Counted from the first letter of the stretch, positions 1 to 9,087 are shown. The stretch: DNA of 38,648 bases from Planctomycetaceae bacterium (GCA_947453375.1 CANGGT010000014.1:1-38648); one strand, 5' to 3'. Numbers and translations are program-made. The notes: a model not told the origin generated them from the sequence alone.

Positions 1-1
1 C

Positions 2-397
2 CGGAGCTTCCCCACCCCCGGTGAAGTGCTCGCGGCCCCGAACCTCCCCGCCACCGATGCAGCCCCGCCTCCGGCGATGTCGGCGGCCACGGCCGCGCCT
101 CCGGCTGGCAGCACGCCAGCGGCCTGGCCGGGGATGAATCTTGAATGGCCGAAGCTCCCCTTCAGCGGCGCGACGAACGCGCCCCCTCCCGGTCCCGGCG
201 GGGGGCGGATCGATCCGTTCAAGCGCGCGGGGGTGGCGGCGACGGTTCCTCAAGCGGCGCAGCCGGCGCCGGGGGGTGGGCCGGCGATGCAGGCTCCTCC
301 GGCGGAGACGGAGGCATTTCCACCGGCACCGACGCCTCCTTTTCCCCAGCTGGAGACTCCGTTGCCCGGCGACGCCCAGCCGACTTCGCCGCCGTGA
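2..397 (+). CDS. 3' end of an unidentified Pro/Ala-rich protein (partial)
   Basis: An open frame runs in from the left edge without a start and stops with TGA at 395-397. The visible 131 residues are low-complexity and Pro/Ala/Gly-rich, with short ordered-looking stretches such as MNLEWPKLPF and GGGRIDPFKRAG. That pattern looks like the disordered tail of a larger protein whose body lies outside the window. The last 179 nt overlap, on the opposite strand, the Pro-rich tail of the acyltransferase gene. Both frames have acceptable codon use there, so either reading may be partly a shadow. No function can be assigned. Confidence 0.4.
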   Translation, partial: RSFPTPGEVLAAPNLPATDAAPPPAMSAATAAPPAGSTPAAWPGMNLEWPKLPFSGATNAPPPGPGGGRIDPFKRAGVAATVPQAAQPAPGGGPAMQAPPAETEAFPPAPTPPFPQLETPLPGDAQPTSPP

Positions 398-1106
398 GCG
401 CGGCCCGTCGCGGCGAGGACTCCGCGGCCCCGCCGTCGCGGAGCCGGCGTGCCTCTGCGTCGAGTTCGGTGAGCTTTTGGGTGACGAGGGCGACGAGCGT
501 CGAGCCGTCCATCGCTGCCACATCCGCGGCCGGGATGATCGGGCCGAACTCGAGGCGGATCCTCCCCGGGAGCGGCAGCAAGCGAGTCCGCGGCCAGCAT
601 TCCCAGGCCCCGACGATCGCCACCGGGAGGATCGGCACGCCGGCCCGTTTTGCCACGAGCGCGAATCCGCTTTGCACATCGCCGAGCCGGCCGTCGCGGG
701 TCCGCGTTCCCTCCGGGAAAATGGTCACGGCCCCGCCCCCACGGAGCTTGCGGATGACCGTCTTCATCGCCGCCACCGACGAGGCCTCTCGGTCGATCGG
801 AACGGCATCAAGGGCGGAGATGATCGCGCCAAACGGCCCCCAGCGGAACAGCGAACTCCGCGCCAGGCTCGACAGCCGCCGCTCGCAGACGAGGCCGAGG
901 AGGAGCGGGTCGAGATGGCTCTGATGGGAGGAGAGCACGAGCAGGCCCCCCTCGCGCGGCAACGGGTCGGCGAACCGGTAGCGGATGCCGAACAGCGCCA
1001 CGCCGAGGTTGCGACAGAGCACCCAGAGCGTGTCGTAGAACATCCGGCCGAAGAGGGTGTGGGTCGGCGCGATGTCGGCGTGATCGGGCTCGGCCGCACG
1101 GGTCAT
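219..1106 (-). CDS. plsC: 1-acyl-sn-glycerol-3-phosphate acyltransferase (PlsC family)
   Basis: This 295-residue protein should transfer an acyl chain to lysophosphatidate at the inner face of the membrane during phospholipid synthesis. The catalytic HX4D box appears as SSHQSHLDP and the substrate-binding block as FPEGTRTRDG, followed by VPILPVAIVGAWECWP, all in family order. A hydrophobic segment (FYDTLWVLCRNLGVALFG) lies near the N-terminus. I chose ATG 1106 because it overlaps the cmk stop codon as ATGA; an upstream extension in frame has no family similarity. The last ~70 residues form a Pro/Ala/Glu-rich tail unusual for the family and overlapping an opposite-strand frame. cmk-plsC adjacency is common in bacteria, and here it suggests translational coupling. 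Confidence 0.88.
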   Translation of the reverse strand: MTRAAEPDHADIAPTHTLFGRMFYDTLWVLCRNLGVALFGIRYRFADPLPREGGLLVLSSHQSHLDPLLLGLVCERRLSSLARSSLFRWGPFGAIISALDAVPIDREASSVAAMKTVIRKLRGGGAVTIFPEGTRTRDGRLGDVQSGFALVAKRAGVPILPVAIVGAWECWPRTRLLPLPGRIRLEFGPIIPAADVAAMDGSTLVALVTQKLTELDAEARRLRDGGAAESSPRRAALTAAKSAGRRRATESPAGEKEASVPVEMPPSPPEEPASPAHPPAPAAPLEEPSPPPPRA

Positions 1107-1792
1107 GATGGCGGCGGCCCAGGCTCGGGGGCGGTCGGCGGGGCCTCGCGGCGGGCATCGACCCACGCCAGCAGCACGGCGAGCACCGCCTCCCGGTCCA
1201 TGCCGTCGGTGTCGAGGAGCTCCGCCCCTTCGGCCTGGCGCATCGCCCCCACTTCGCGGTGCGTGTCGCCGTGATCGCGATCCTCCTGGGAGGCGAGGAT
1301 TTCCTCGAGGGTCACCTGCCGCCCCTTGGCCAGCTCCTCGGCGAGGCGGCGGCGGGCCCGCTCCTCGGGGGACGCGGTCAGAAACACCTTCAGTTCGGCC
1401 TGCGGAAAGACTTCCGAACCCTGATCCCGCCCCTCGGTGACGACGTCGCGTCCAGCGGCCATCCGCCGCTGAATCTGCTTCATGGCGACGCGCACCAGCG
1501 GCGCGTTGGCGACGGGGCGCGTCGCGGCAGTGTTGGCCTCCGTGCGGATCTCGGCCGTAACCTCCTCCCGGTCAACGAACACCTTCCCATGCTCGAAATG
1601 GATCTCGATCGCTTCGGCGACCGCCGCGAGTTGGGCCTCGTCGGCGAGCGGGATGCCGCGGCGGGTGGCGACCAAGGCCACGGCACGATACATGGCGCCG
1701 GTGTCCATGTAACACCAGCCGAGGCGGCGAGCGAGTTCGCGGGCCGTGGAGCTCTTGCCGGCGCCGGCCGGTCCGTCGAGGGTCACGATCAT
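1103..1792 (-). CDS. cmk: Cytidylate kinase
   Basis: The 229-residue product phosphorylates CMP/dCMP with ATP in pyrimidine nucleotide salvage. It begins MIVTLDGPAGAGKSS, a P-loop NMP kinase N-terminus, followed by GWCYMDTGAMYRAVAL, the typical cmk nucleotide-binding block. Later blocks are TEGRDQGSEVFP, KVFLTASPEERARRR and the C-terminal QEDRDHGD. The usual GRDIGT(V)VFP motif reads GRDQGSEVFP, a small deviation in the same place. Length matches the family (about 220-230). ATG 1792 overlaps the stop of the preceding gene by ATGA and its own stop overlaps plsC, so the three genes are probably co-transcribed and coupled. Confidence 0.95.
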   Translation of the reverse strand: MIVTLDGPAGAGKSSTARELARRLGWCYMDTGAMYRAVALVATRRGIPLADEAQLAAVAEAIEIHFEHGKVFVDREEVTAEIRTEANTAATRPVANAPLVRVAMKQIQRRMAAGRDVVTEGRDQGSEVFPQAELKVFLTASPEERARRRLAEELAKGRQVTLEEILASQEDRDHGDTHREVGAMRQAEGAELLDTDGMDREAVLAVLLAWVDARREAPPTAPEPGPPPS

Positions 1793-4554
1793 GGGGTTGC
1801 GCTCTCCTTCGACGGCCATTCTCCCGCGCCATTCTGGCCGGGGAAGAGGAGGTCGATCTGGAGCCACTCCCAGCGTCGCAGGTAGGTGGTCGTCGATCGT
1901 CCCGCGACGGTGACCGCCTGGGAGCCACCCGGCCGGCCGAGGGCGTCGGCCACGCGCGCGGCGGCGACGTCGAAGCCCCAATCGACCGTGACGTCCCCTC
2001 CCTTCCCCTGCGTCTCGACCAGTCCGACGCGGACACCGATCGGCCGGCCCGCCTCCATCACCGGGCCCTGCCAGGTGATGCGGACGTGATCGGCACCGGT
2101 GGCCGGTGGGCCGGAGGGGGGAAGTGCGGGGCTTCCAGTGGCGATCAGATCGAGGGCGGCCTCCCACGGTCGGGCGAGGCCGAGGCCGACGGCGAGCGTG
2201 AACTTCCCCGTGGCGCCGTCGCCGGCGAGAAGGAGAGCATCGAGGATGTGTGGGCTCGCCCGGAGATGCCAGGGGAGGCCGCCGGTGAGGATGTTGACGT
2301 CGGCGACTCCACCGCCGTGGACGGGGCGCAGGGCGAGGAAATGGGGCGCCGTGATCAGGGTCCGTTCCGTGACCACCGCCTGGCCGTGGAGGCTGCGGAC
2401 GACATCGAGGTCATCGTTCTCGTTCCAGGCAAAACGGCAGGCGGCGTACCGCTCGAGGGGGGCAACGGCGCCGGGGGGCGTGGGGGCGACGAGGGCGACT
2501 TCGATGTCGAGGCGGGCCAGTGGAAGGCCTTCGAGGAGCTCCACATGCTGCGTAAAGGTGAGGAGCTTCCGTCCCTTGGCGTCGCTGCAGTGGCCACGGC
2601 TCAGAATCGTCCGTTCACCCGTCCGCGTCACGCTCTCGGCGGTCGAGATCGCATACTCCGCCCGCTCCTGCGGATCCTCCCACGGTGATCCAACCGCCGG
2701 CGCGGGGCGGGTGGTGCGCATGGCGAGATGTTGCGAGAGACGATTGCCGCGATCCTCGGGGCGTCTCACCGACAGCAGCCCGCCGGTCTGCGGGTGGACG
2801 CGGATGCGCAGTTGGTCGTGCTCGAGGACGAGGCGGTCGTCCCCGCCACCGCCGAAAAGGCCGCGGGCCAGGCCACTGAACAGTCCGCCGGATGCCTTCT
2901 TCTTCGCCGCGGCGGCCGGCTTGGGGGCCGTGGGGGCGACTTCGGGAACGCCAGCCTCACGGATGACCCGCTTGCCACCGGGGCCGGGCGCCGCCGTCGC
3001 GGCCGCCGGCAATCCGGCGAGCACCTTCCGACCGGCGACGAGTCGCTGGGCCTCGCTGCGGACAGCGGCGACGCGCGGGGCGATCGGGTCAGCGGCGGGG
3101 GCGGAGTCGCGTGCCGGAGCGGCATCGGCCGGTGGCCGGGAGACCGGATAGCTGTCGGGCTCCCAGGAGACGAGCTTGCCGGAACCGGGAGTACGACGGA
3201 AGTGTTCGTCGGGGGTGACGAACGTTCCCAGGGCGGTCGTCCAGGCGCCGATCCGGCGGAGGTCGTCAAACCAAGGGCTCGCCATCCCGGCATAGTGGGC
3301 GAACTGGATGACCGCGGTGTGTTCGTTGTCGAGAGCGTCGCCGATCCGGTCGGCGAGATTGAGGACCGTCGCCGACCGGCGGGCGTCGAGCGGGGGGCGG
3401 GCGATCCCCTCCAAGCATCCGCTGCCGGTCCCTTCCCAGCGGATCCGACCGAGCCCCGGATCGGGGAGCGGCGTCCCGTCGAAGAGGTTCCAGATCACGC
3501 CGGCATAGTCGAAGTGAGTGAGGATCTGGGGGAGGATCGCCGACCAGCCGCCGCCGAACTGGGCGAAGGTTGCCGGAACTCTCCCGACCGCCTGCCTCCA
3601 CGCCCGATGTCCTTGGAGGAACGACTCGCGGATCGTCTCGGGGAAGAGTCCGTCGAGCGGTTCCTCGTCATACCGGCCGCCGGCCGGGGCGACCCGCCCG
3701 GCGTCACACGCCTGCCGGAGCCGGGCCGTCAACGTCGCGTCGGTGCGGGCTAACGTCTCGATGAGCCGGCCGGTGGCGACGAGGGCCAACGGCACCGGGG
3801 CGTCGAGTTCGGCGGCCAGCCGGGGGCCGAGGGTCGTGTCGGCGAGGAGGACCAGATCGATGAGCCAGACATCGACGGGGTAGTACCGGGCCCGGGCCGC
3901 CTCGAGGTGCCCGTAGCATTCGGCAAGAGCCTCGGCCGCCGCCGTCGCATCCCCCGCCACGAAGGCCCGGGCGCCGGCGACGAGGCGCTCCTCGAATCCG
4001 GTTGCCGGCTCATCGCTCGGCCCGCCGGTAAAGGCCGCGGTGGAGCCGAGCCCGGTCGTCGACCGCATCCGCCGGGCGAGCAATTCCGAGAGCAGCCAGG
4101 CCAACCCGAAGGCGTGGAAGTCATCGACCCCGGCCTGCCGGGGTGGACGCGGTTGGGTCGGGTCGGTCGGTTCGGTCGGGGGCGACGGCGGCAGGGAAGC
4201 CGGAGGCTCGGGATCACCGGACAGACCGAGTGCCGCAAGGGCCTGCCGGACCGTTGCCGGCCGGTCTCCGGCCCGCCGTACCCAGCGGCTTCCGGGGGTC
4301 GACGCGGGGTCGAGACGCCCGACGAGCCGGTCGTCACAGGAGGCTGTAACGATCCCCAGGACCTCCGCGTCATTCCCTGGGGGCACCTCGACACTTGCCC
4401 AGGCGGGCATCCGCCCGGCTGCGGCGATCAAGCGGGGATGCCACGCCGCGGTCCATGCCGCCAGCAGTTCGTCGGCCTCGGAGTCTCCCAGCCACGTGGG
4501 AAAATCATCGAGCGAGTGGCAGGGAAAGAAAACGATGGTCCTGCGCGGTGTCAT
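1789..4554 (-). CDS. Large GH38-like (alpha-mannosidase-fold) protein
   Basis: This 921-residue protein has no signal peptide and should be cytoplasmic. The first ~480 residues resemble a GH38-type catalytic barrel: an N-terminal TIVFFPCHSLDDFPTWL, then PAGGRYDEEPLDGLFPETIR and a region around FAQFGGGWSAILPQIL like the mannosidase blocks before the helical domain. A low-complexity linker (KKKASGGLFSGLARGLFGGG) leads to a beta-rich C-terminal half starting near DRLVLEHDQLRIRVHP, as expected for the mutarotase-like domain of GH38 enzymes. I could not find a convincing equivalent of the catalytic Asp motif, so activity is uncertain. Start ATG 4554 has no clear Shine-Dalgarno. It heads the operon with cmk and plsC and diverges from the pilM-like operon. 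Confidence 0.72.
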   Translation of the reverse strand: MTPRRTIVFFPCHSLDDFPTWLGDSEADELLAAWTAAWHPRLIAAAGRMPAWASVEVPPGNDAEVLGIVTASCDDRLVGRLDPASTPGSRWVRRAGDRPATVRQALAALGLSGDPEPPASLPPSPPTEPTDPTQPRPPRQAGVDDFHAFGLAWLLSELLARRMRSTTGLGSTAAFTGGPSDEPATGFEERLVAGARAFVAGDATAAAEALAECYGHLEAARARYYPVDVWLIDLVLLADTTLGPRLAAELDAPVPLALVATGRLIETLARTDATLTARLRQACDAGRVAPAGGRYDEEPLDGLFPETIRESFLQGHRAWRQAVGRVPATFAQFGGGWSAILPQILTHFDYAGVIWNLFDGTPLPDPGLGRIRWEGTGSGCLEGIARPPLDARRSATVLNLADRIGDALDNEHTAVIQFAHYAGMASPWFDDLRRIGAWTTALGTFVTPDEHFRRTPGSGKLVSWEPDSYPVSRPPADAAPARDSAPAADPIAPRVAAVRSEAQRLVAGRKVLAGLPAAATAAPGPGGKRVIREAGVPEVAPTAPKPAAAAKKKASGGLFSGLARGLFGGGGDDRLVLEHDQLRIRVHPQTGGLLSVRRPEDRGNRLSQHLAMRTTRPAPAVGSPWEDPQERAEYAISTAESVTRTGERTILSRGHCSDAKGRKLLTFTQHVELLEGLPLARLDIEVALVAPTPPGAVAPLERYAACRFAWNENDDLDVVRSLHGQAVVTERTLITAPHFLALRPVHGGGVADVNILTGGLPWHLRASPHILDALLLAGDGATGKFTLAVGLGLARPWEAALDLIATGSPALPPSGPPATGADHVRITWQGPVMEAGRPIGVRVGLVETQGKGGDVTVDWGFDVAAARVADALGRPGGSQAVTVAGRSTTTYLRRWEWLQIDLLFPGQNGAGEWPSKESATP

Positions 4555-4576
4555 GGGGGAGAAGTGTACTGCCGGC

Positions 4577-4599
4577 TGCCACCTTTTTCAGGGGTGGCA
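4577..4599. repeat. 7-bp inverted repeat in the divergent promoter region
   Basis: TGCCACC at 4577-4583 is complementary to GGTGGCA at 4593-4599 with a 9-nt spacer. It sits about 22 nt upstream of the GH38-like start and 53 nt upstream of the -35 box of the pilM-like operon. It could be an operator or a leader hairpin of the minus-strand transcript. Confidence 0.35.
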
Positions 4600-4651
4600 A
4601 CCAAGGAATCAACCCGCCGTCGTGCTCAGCCCCGAACCAATCGTGACCGGT

Positions 4652-4681
4652 TTGACACCCCGCAGAGATCGTTCGTAAAGT
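4652..4681 (+). promoter_or_regulatory. Sigma70-type promoter of the pilM-like operon
   Basis: A perfect -35 box TTGACA (4652-4657) is followed after 18 nt by TAAAGT (4676-4681), a 4/6 match to the -10 consensus. Transcription would start near 4688, giving a leader of about 60 nt before ATG 4748. It is the best housekeeping-type promoter in the window. Confidence 0.6.
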
Positions 4682-4747
4682 GAGGCTGGCGGAGCGCTTG
4701 CCGCGAGTCCGCCCCTCTTCTCCCCCCTCCTCTCGTTGGAACAGGCC

Positions 4748-6973
4748 ATGGCCCGCAGTCCGTACGTCTGGGGCATCGACATCGGCAAGTGCGCCCTCAA
4801 GGCGGTTCGTTGCCGGGATTCGGCCGAGCCGGGCAAGATCACCGCCGAGGCGTTCGACTACGTCGAATACCCGATGATCCTCTCCCAGCCGGAAGCCGAT
4901 CCGGTGGAACTCGTGCGCGCCGCGCTTCAGGAATTCGTCGGCCGCAACAAGCTCCAGGGCGACCGCGTCGCGGTCTCGGTCCCTGGGCAGTCGGGCCTTT
5001 CGAAGTTCATCAAGCTGCCGCCGATCGAGGCGAAGAAGATTCCCGACATCGTCCGCTACGAGGCCCGGCAGCAGATCCCCTTCCCGCTCGAACAGGTGGA
5101 GTGGGATTGGCAGCGGCTCGTCGGCGGGCTCGAGGAGGGAGGCTTCGTCCTCGACGCCGAGGTCGGCCTGTTCGCGATGAAGAAGGAGCAGGTTGCCAAG
5201 GCCCTCGTGCCGCTCACCGAAGCCGGCATCGAGGTCGACATCCTCCAGCTCTCGCCGATGGCGCTGTTGAACATGCTGGTCTTCGATCAGATGCCCGACC
5301 CGACGACGATCGATCCCCTCGAGCCGCCGCCGTCGGTGGTGCTCGTGTCGATGGGCGTCGACGCCACCGATCTCGTCATCACCAACGGCCTGCGGATCTG
5401 GCAGCGGAGCATGCCGATCGGCGGCAACAACTTCACCAAGGCCCTCGTCCAGGGGATGAAGCTGACCTTCGCCAAGGCGGAGCAACTCAAACGCAATGCG
5501 GCCCGGGCAGAAAACGCCAAGGACGTGTTCAATGCGATGAAGCCGGTGTTCAACGAGTTTGCCTCGGAACTCCAGCGGTCGCTCAACTATTTCACCGGCT
5601 CCGATCGGTCGGCCCGGATTGGCAAGATCCTTCTCCTCGGCAATGCCTCGAAGCTCAAGGGGCTCGCCGACTTCGTCGGCAAGCAACTCAATGTCGAGGT
5701 CCAGCGGTTCGACACTTACCGCTGCCTCGAGGGGGCCGACGTCACCTCCGCGCCGACCTTCAAGGAGAATCGGCTGGCGTTCGGGACGGCGTACGGCCTC
5801 GCCCTCCAGGGGGTGCGGGAAGCGTCGATCAACACGAATCTCCTCCCCGGGGAGATCGTCCGCGAGCGGCTCATCGAATCGAAGAAGCCGTGGGCCGTCG
5901 GGGCGATGGTCGGCCTCCTCGGCGCGTCGGCGCTGAGCTTCCTGGGAACGTTCTTTGCCTGGACGACCTACTCCCCCGAGCTCTATGCCAACGCCTTCCG
6001 CGAGGCCGACTCAGCGAAGAGCCGCTCGGCGGCAGCGATCTCCTCCCTCGACGAGATGAAGAAGAAGCAGGAGGAGGCGGTCGCCCAGCAGCAGTATCTG
6101 GTCCGTCTGGCCGACCGACGCTTCCAGTCGATCGACATGCTTCGGGCGGTGGAGACGCTCCTCCCGCATGACGAGCCGGGGAAGGTGATTCCCAATCCCG
6201 CCGAGCGCAACGAGATCCATGTCGACGGGCTCGATTGCCAGTGGTATCCCGATCTCGCCGTCTGGTTCGAGAAGGTGAAGCCGCAGTGGCTCGAGACCTT
6301 CCCCGCCGATGAGGTGGAGGAGGACGAGGAGGGGGCGCCTGCTGTCGATCCCGCAGCCGCCGCGCCGGAGGGGGGCGAAGCGCCCGCGCCGGTGGCGAAG
6401 TGGACCGCGGCCGGCGATGCCGGGCCGAAGGGACCGGGGTGGGTCGTGCAGATCAGCGGCCATCACTACCACAACGAAGAAGCACAGAAGCCCCGCGTCG
6501 GGATTCAGTTCGTCCGCGAGACGCTCGCCGACGGCCTCCTCGGCCGGCTCGATGACGTGCCGGTTGCGGCCGGGCCGCTCGCCGGAAAGCTCGTGCCGCC
6601 GGCCGAACTCGGCATCGGTTATCCGGTCATCGTCTCGTCGCCGCCGATCGCGATCGAGCGGGTGGCCGGGCTGGTGTTGCCTGGGGCCGAGGGGACGACC
6701 GAGACACCGGGAGCTGGTCCGGCCACGGGAAACGCGACAGGATTCCCTCCCGGTGGCCCCGGGGGAACGCCGTCGATGGGGCCTGGCATGCGTCCGCCGG
6801 GAATGGGCCCGGGGATGATGCCGCCGGGCATGATGGGGCAGGGAGGGACAGGAGGAGCCGTCGAAGGGACGCCGCTACGGCGTCATGACTTCATCCTCCA
6901 GTTCACCTGGCAGCCGGTCGTTCCCGGGGCGCCGAAGCCGGCGGCCGAAGGGGATGCCGCGGCGGGCAATTGA
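4748..6973 (+). CDS. PilM-type actin-like ATPase fused to a PilN-like membrane domain (GspL-like)
   Basis: The 741-residue product begins MARSPYVWGIDIGKCALKAV, the PilM phosphate-1 motif of actin-like ATPases in type IV pilus assembly. The PilM domain spans about residues 1-350, including SVPGQSGLSKFIKLPP and YEARQQIPFPLEQVEWDW. A single transmembrane helix follows (about 383-408), then a coiled coil (SAKSRSAAAISSLDEMKKKQ) and an extracytoplasmic region as in PilN. PilM and PilN are usually separate; the fused form copies the layout of type II secretion GspL. Near the C-terminus lies a Gly/Met/Pro-rich tract (about residues 660-705). An in-frame TTG at 4736 is possible, but ATG 4748 matches the family start. 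It is the first gene of an apparent four-gene operon. Confidence 0.85.
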   Translation: MARSPYVWGIDIGKCALKAVRCRDSAEPGKITAEAFDYVEYPMILSQPEADPVELVRAALQEFVGRNKLQGDRVAVSVPGQSGLSKFIKLPPIEAKKIPDIVRYEARQQIPFPLEQVEWDWQRLVGGLEEGGFVLDAEVGLFAMKKEQVAKALVPLTEAGIEVDILQLSPMALLNMLVFDQMPDPTTIDPLEPPPSVVLVSMGVDATDLVITNGLRIWQRSMPIGGNNFTKALVQGMKLTFAKAEQLKRNAARAENAKDVFNAMKPVFNEFASELQRSLNYFTGSDRSARIGKILLLGNASKLKGLADFVGKQLNVEVQRFDTYRCLEGADVTSAPTFKENRLAFGTAYGLALQGVREASINTNLLPGEIVRERLIESKKPWAVGAMVGLLGASALSFLGTFFAWTTYSPELYANAFREADSAKSRSAAAISSLDEMKKKQEEAVAQQQYLVRLADRRFQSIDMLRAVETLLPHDEPGKVIPNPAERNEIHVDGLDCQWYPDLAVWFEKVKPQWLETFPADEVEEDEEGAPAVDPAAAAPEGGEAPAPVAKWTAAGDAGPKGPGWVVQISGHHYHNEEAQKPRVGIQFVRETLADGLLGRLDDVPVAAGPLAGKLVPPAELGIGYPVIVSSPPIAIERVAGLVLPGAEGTTETPGAGPATGNATGFPPGGPGGTPSMGPGMRPPGMGPGMMPPGMMGQGGTGGAVEGTPLRRHDFILQFTWQPVVPGAPKPAAEGDAAAGN

Positions 6974-7060
6974 CCGTTTCACAGAGCGATTCCGTCGGTT
7001 GGAAGAGAGTCGGTCGGATGTCGAATTGATCACGACGCACGCGAGCGTAAGGGGAAAGCC

Positions 7061-9001
7061 ATGGCCATGATCCCGGACTCTGTCCGCCCGTACTGGGACT
7101 TCCTTGCGAAGTACCACTTCTGGCTCCTCGCGCCGTTGGTGCCGGCGCTCGTCCTGCCAACACTGTTCATGACCAACACGAAGCTCTCGGCGGAGATCGC
7201 TTCGAAGGGGAAGGAGATCGACGGCAAGATCTCGTCGCTCAAGCAGGTCGACGGGATCTCCCCCCACCCCAACGACACCTGGACGACTGACATCGACAAA
7301 CGCACGGCCCGCGTGAAGCGTGAGACGCTCGCCGAATGGCAACGCTTCTGGGACAGCCAGGCCGATCTCCAGACCTGGCCCGCCGAACTCGGCCCCGACT
7401 TCCTCCAGCGCCTTTCCAATCTCCGCCCAGGCAAGGAACTACCGCGCCAACTCCTCGAGCGCTATCAGTCGTCGGTGCGCGAGATGGTGAAGAAGCTCCC
7501 GGCCCGAATGGGAGCCGACGCGGCGATGATCGATCCCGACGCCCAACTCGCCGAAGGCGGGGGGGACGGACAGGGCGGCGGCCCTCCCGGCGGGATGGCG
7601 ATGATGATGAATCGGATGATGCAGCCAGGGGGGGGAATGCCCGGGATGGCGGCTCGTCGTTCGAATGCGCTCGTGGAATGGAATCCTGCCGACCAGCAAC
7701 TCCTCTACGACTCCTTCCACTGGGACAAGCCGCCGAAGACGAAGCAGGTGCTCCTCGCCCAGGAGGAACTCCGCGTCTACGGCCTGCTGTGCGACCAGAT
7801 CGCGGCCATGAATCAGGGGGCCGGAGGGACTTACGACGCCGCGATTCCCCATGTCGAGCAACTCGCCGTCGGCTATCCGGCCTGCGAGGACGAGCCCGCT
7901 TTCTCGACCGTCGGGCGGATGCATGAGCCCGGCGCTGAAGGGGCCGGAGCGATGGGCATGGGCATGGGGATGGGGATGGGAGGGAGTCGGGGCATGATGA
8001 TGCCCTCCTCGGGGGGCGATGGCGACGCCGGTGCAGCTGGCGCCGGCGGCCAGGTCAAGCCGCAGCATCCCCGTTTCATGCCGAAGGAAGGGCAGCAGGG
8101 GATGACGCGGGGGATGTCGATGATGCCGCCGACGGGAGGGGGAGACTCCGAAGGGGGAGCCCCCGCCGCGGCACAGGGCCCCGGCACCACCGACGAGGCC
8201 TTCCTCACCTGGATCTATGTCGACGCCGACGGAAAGCCGCTCAAGGGGGAAGAGGTGGCGACGTCGCCGTCGGCCCTCATGAGCCACCTCATGCCGTTCA
8301 CGATCCGGGTCACGATCGATCAGCGCAAACTCGATGGCTTCCTCATTCGGCTGGCCACCTCGGCTGTCCCGATCGACATCCGCCAGGTGCGTCTCAATCC
8401 CCCTGCGGCCGCTGCCGGCATGCCCGGGATGGGCGGTGGGCCACCGGGGGGAATGATGGGGCCACCGGGCGGGGGCGGCGGTCGTCCGCCGGCCGGTGGA
8501 CCGCCGGGGGGGGGCATGGGTGGCCCTTCCAATCGGGGCATGATGTCGCGGCCTCCGATGGGGGGCGGTGGTGAGGATGGCCCGATGGCGGGGATGGCTG
8601 GGGCGGGATCGATGGTCCGCCCGCATGACATCGTCCTCGAGATCCGCGGAACGATCGCGTTGGCAACGCCTCCCAATCCCGAGGCCTTGGGGTTGGCAGC
8701 GGAAGGTGCTGCGGATGCCGGGGCTGCCGCCGATGCGGCCGAACCGGCGCCCGCCGCCGTCGACGAGCCTGCCGTGCCCGAAGCCGAGCCTGCGGCCGCC
8801 GATCCTGCCGGCGTCGAGCCTGCGGCCGCGGCCGATGGGGCCGTCGATCCCGCCGCTCCGGAGGCCGATGGCGCGGCCGTGCCACCAGCCGACGCGGCCG
8901 CACCCGGCGGCGGTCCGCAGGCGCCCGTGGAGGGAGCGGCGCCGGAAGGTGAAACGCCTCCTCCGGCCGATCAGCCCCCGCCAGCCGAGCCAGCCGTTTG
9001 A
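7061..9001 (+). CDS. Single-pass membrane protein with Gly/Met/Pro-rich tracts
   Basis: I do not recognise a named family. The 646-residue product has a short cytoplasmic N-terminus, one membrane helix (about residues 20-37, FWLLAPLVPALVLPTLFM) and a long extracytoplasmic part beginning with a coiled-coil-like segment. Its topology and position after the PilM/PilN fusion suggest a PilO/GspM-like partner. Ordered segments are interrupted by three Gly/Met/Pro tracts (for example AMGMGMGMGMGGSRGMMMP), and the final ~90 residues are Ala/Pro/Glu/Asp-rich. ATG 7061 is preceded by a purine-rich AAGGGGAAA. The gene follows its neighbour by 87 nt and is probably co-transcribed. Confidence 0.75.
   Translation: MAMIPDSVRPYWDFLAKYHFWLLAPLVPALVLPTLFMTNTKLSAEIASKGKEIDGKISSLKQVDGISPHPNDTWTTDIDKRTARVKRETLAEWQRFWDSQADLQTWPAELGPDFLQRLSNLRPGKELPRQLLERYQSSVREMVKKLPARMGADAAMIDPDAQLAEGGGDGQGGGPPGGMAMMMNRMMQPGGGMPGMAARRSNALVEWNPADQQLLYDSFHWDKPPKTKQVLLAQEELRVYGLLCDQIAAMNQGAGGTYDAAIPHVEQLAVGYPACEDEPAFSTVGRMHEPGAEGAGAMGMGMGMGMGGSRGMMMPSSGGDGDAGAAGAGGQVKPQHPRFMPKEGQQGMTRGMSMMPPTGGGDSEGGAPAAAQGPGTTDEAFLTWIYVDADGKPLKGEEVATSPSALMSHLMPFTIRVTIDQRKLDGFLIRLATSAVPIDIRQVRLNPPAAAAGMPGMGGGPPGGMMGPPGGGGGRPPAGGPPGGGMGGPSNRGMMSRPPMGGGGEDGPMAGMAGAGSMVRPHDIVLEIRGTIALATPPNPEALGLAAEGAADAGAAADAAEPAPAAVDEPAVPEAEPAAADPAGVEPAAAADGAVDPAAPEADGAAVPPADAAAPGGGPQAPVEGAAPEGETPPPADQPPPAEPAV
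7952..7981 (+). repeat. Five tandem ATGGGN hexanucleotides
   Basis: Five in-frame copies of ATGGGN encode alternating Met-Gly. Being a multiple of three, copy-number changes by slippage would lengthen or shorten the tract without a frameshift. Confidence 0.8.
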
Positions 9002-9081
9002 TCCAGTTCCACGTTTGATCCCGAGTCCGGCGCCGAAACCAGAACGAAAACCAGAACCAAGCCCACGTCCAGTCCGCCCCC

Positions 9082-9087
9082 AGGAGG
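9082..9087 (+). promoter_or_regulatory. Strong ribosome binding site fixing the start at 9096
   Basis: AGGAGG lies 8 nt before ATG 9096. It selects this start over the long upstream extension of the same frame, which reads through the preceding gene in another frame. Confidence 0.85.

Noticed and set aside
4505-5686. A 393-codon minus-strand frame opposite the 5' part of the PilM gene.
   Set aside because: It is antisense to the well-conserved PilM domain and its product has no motif.
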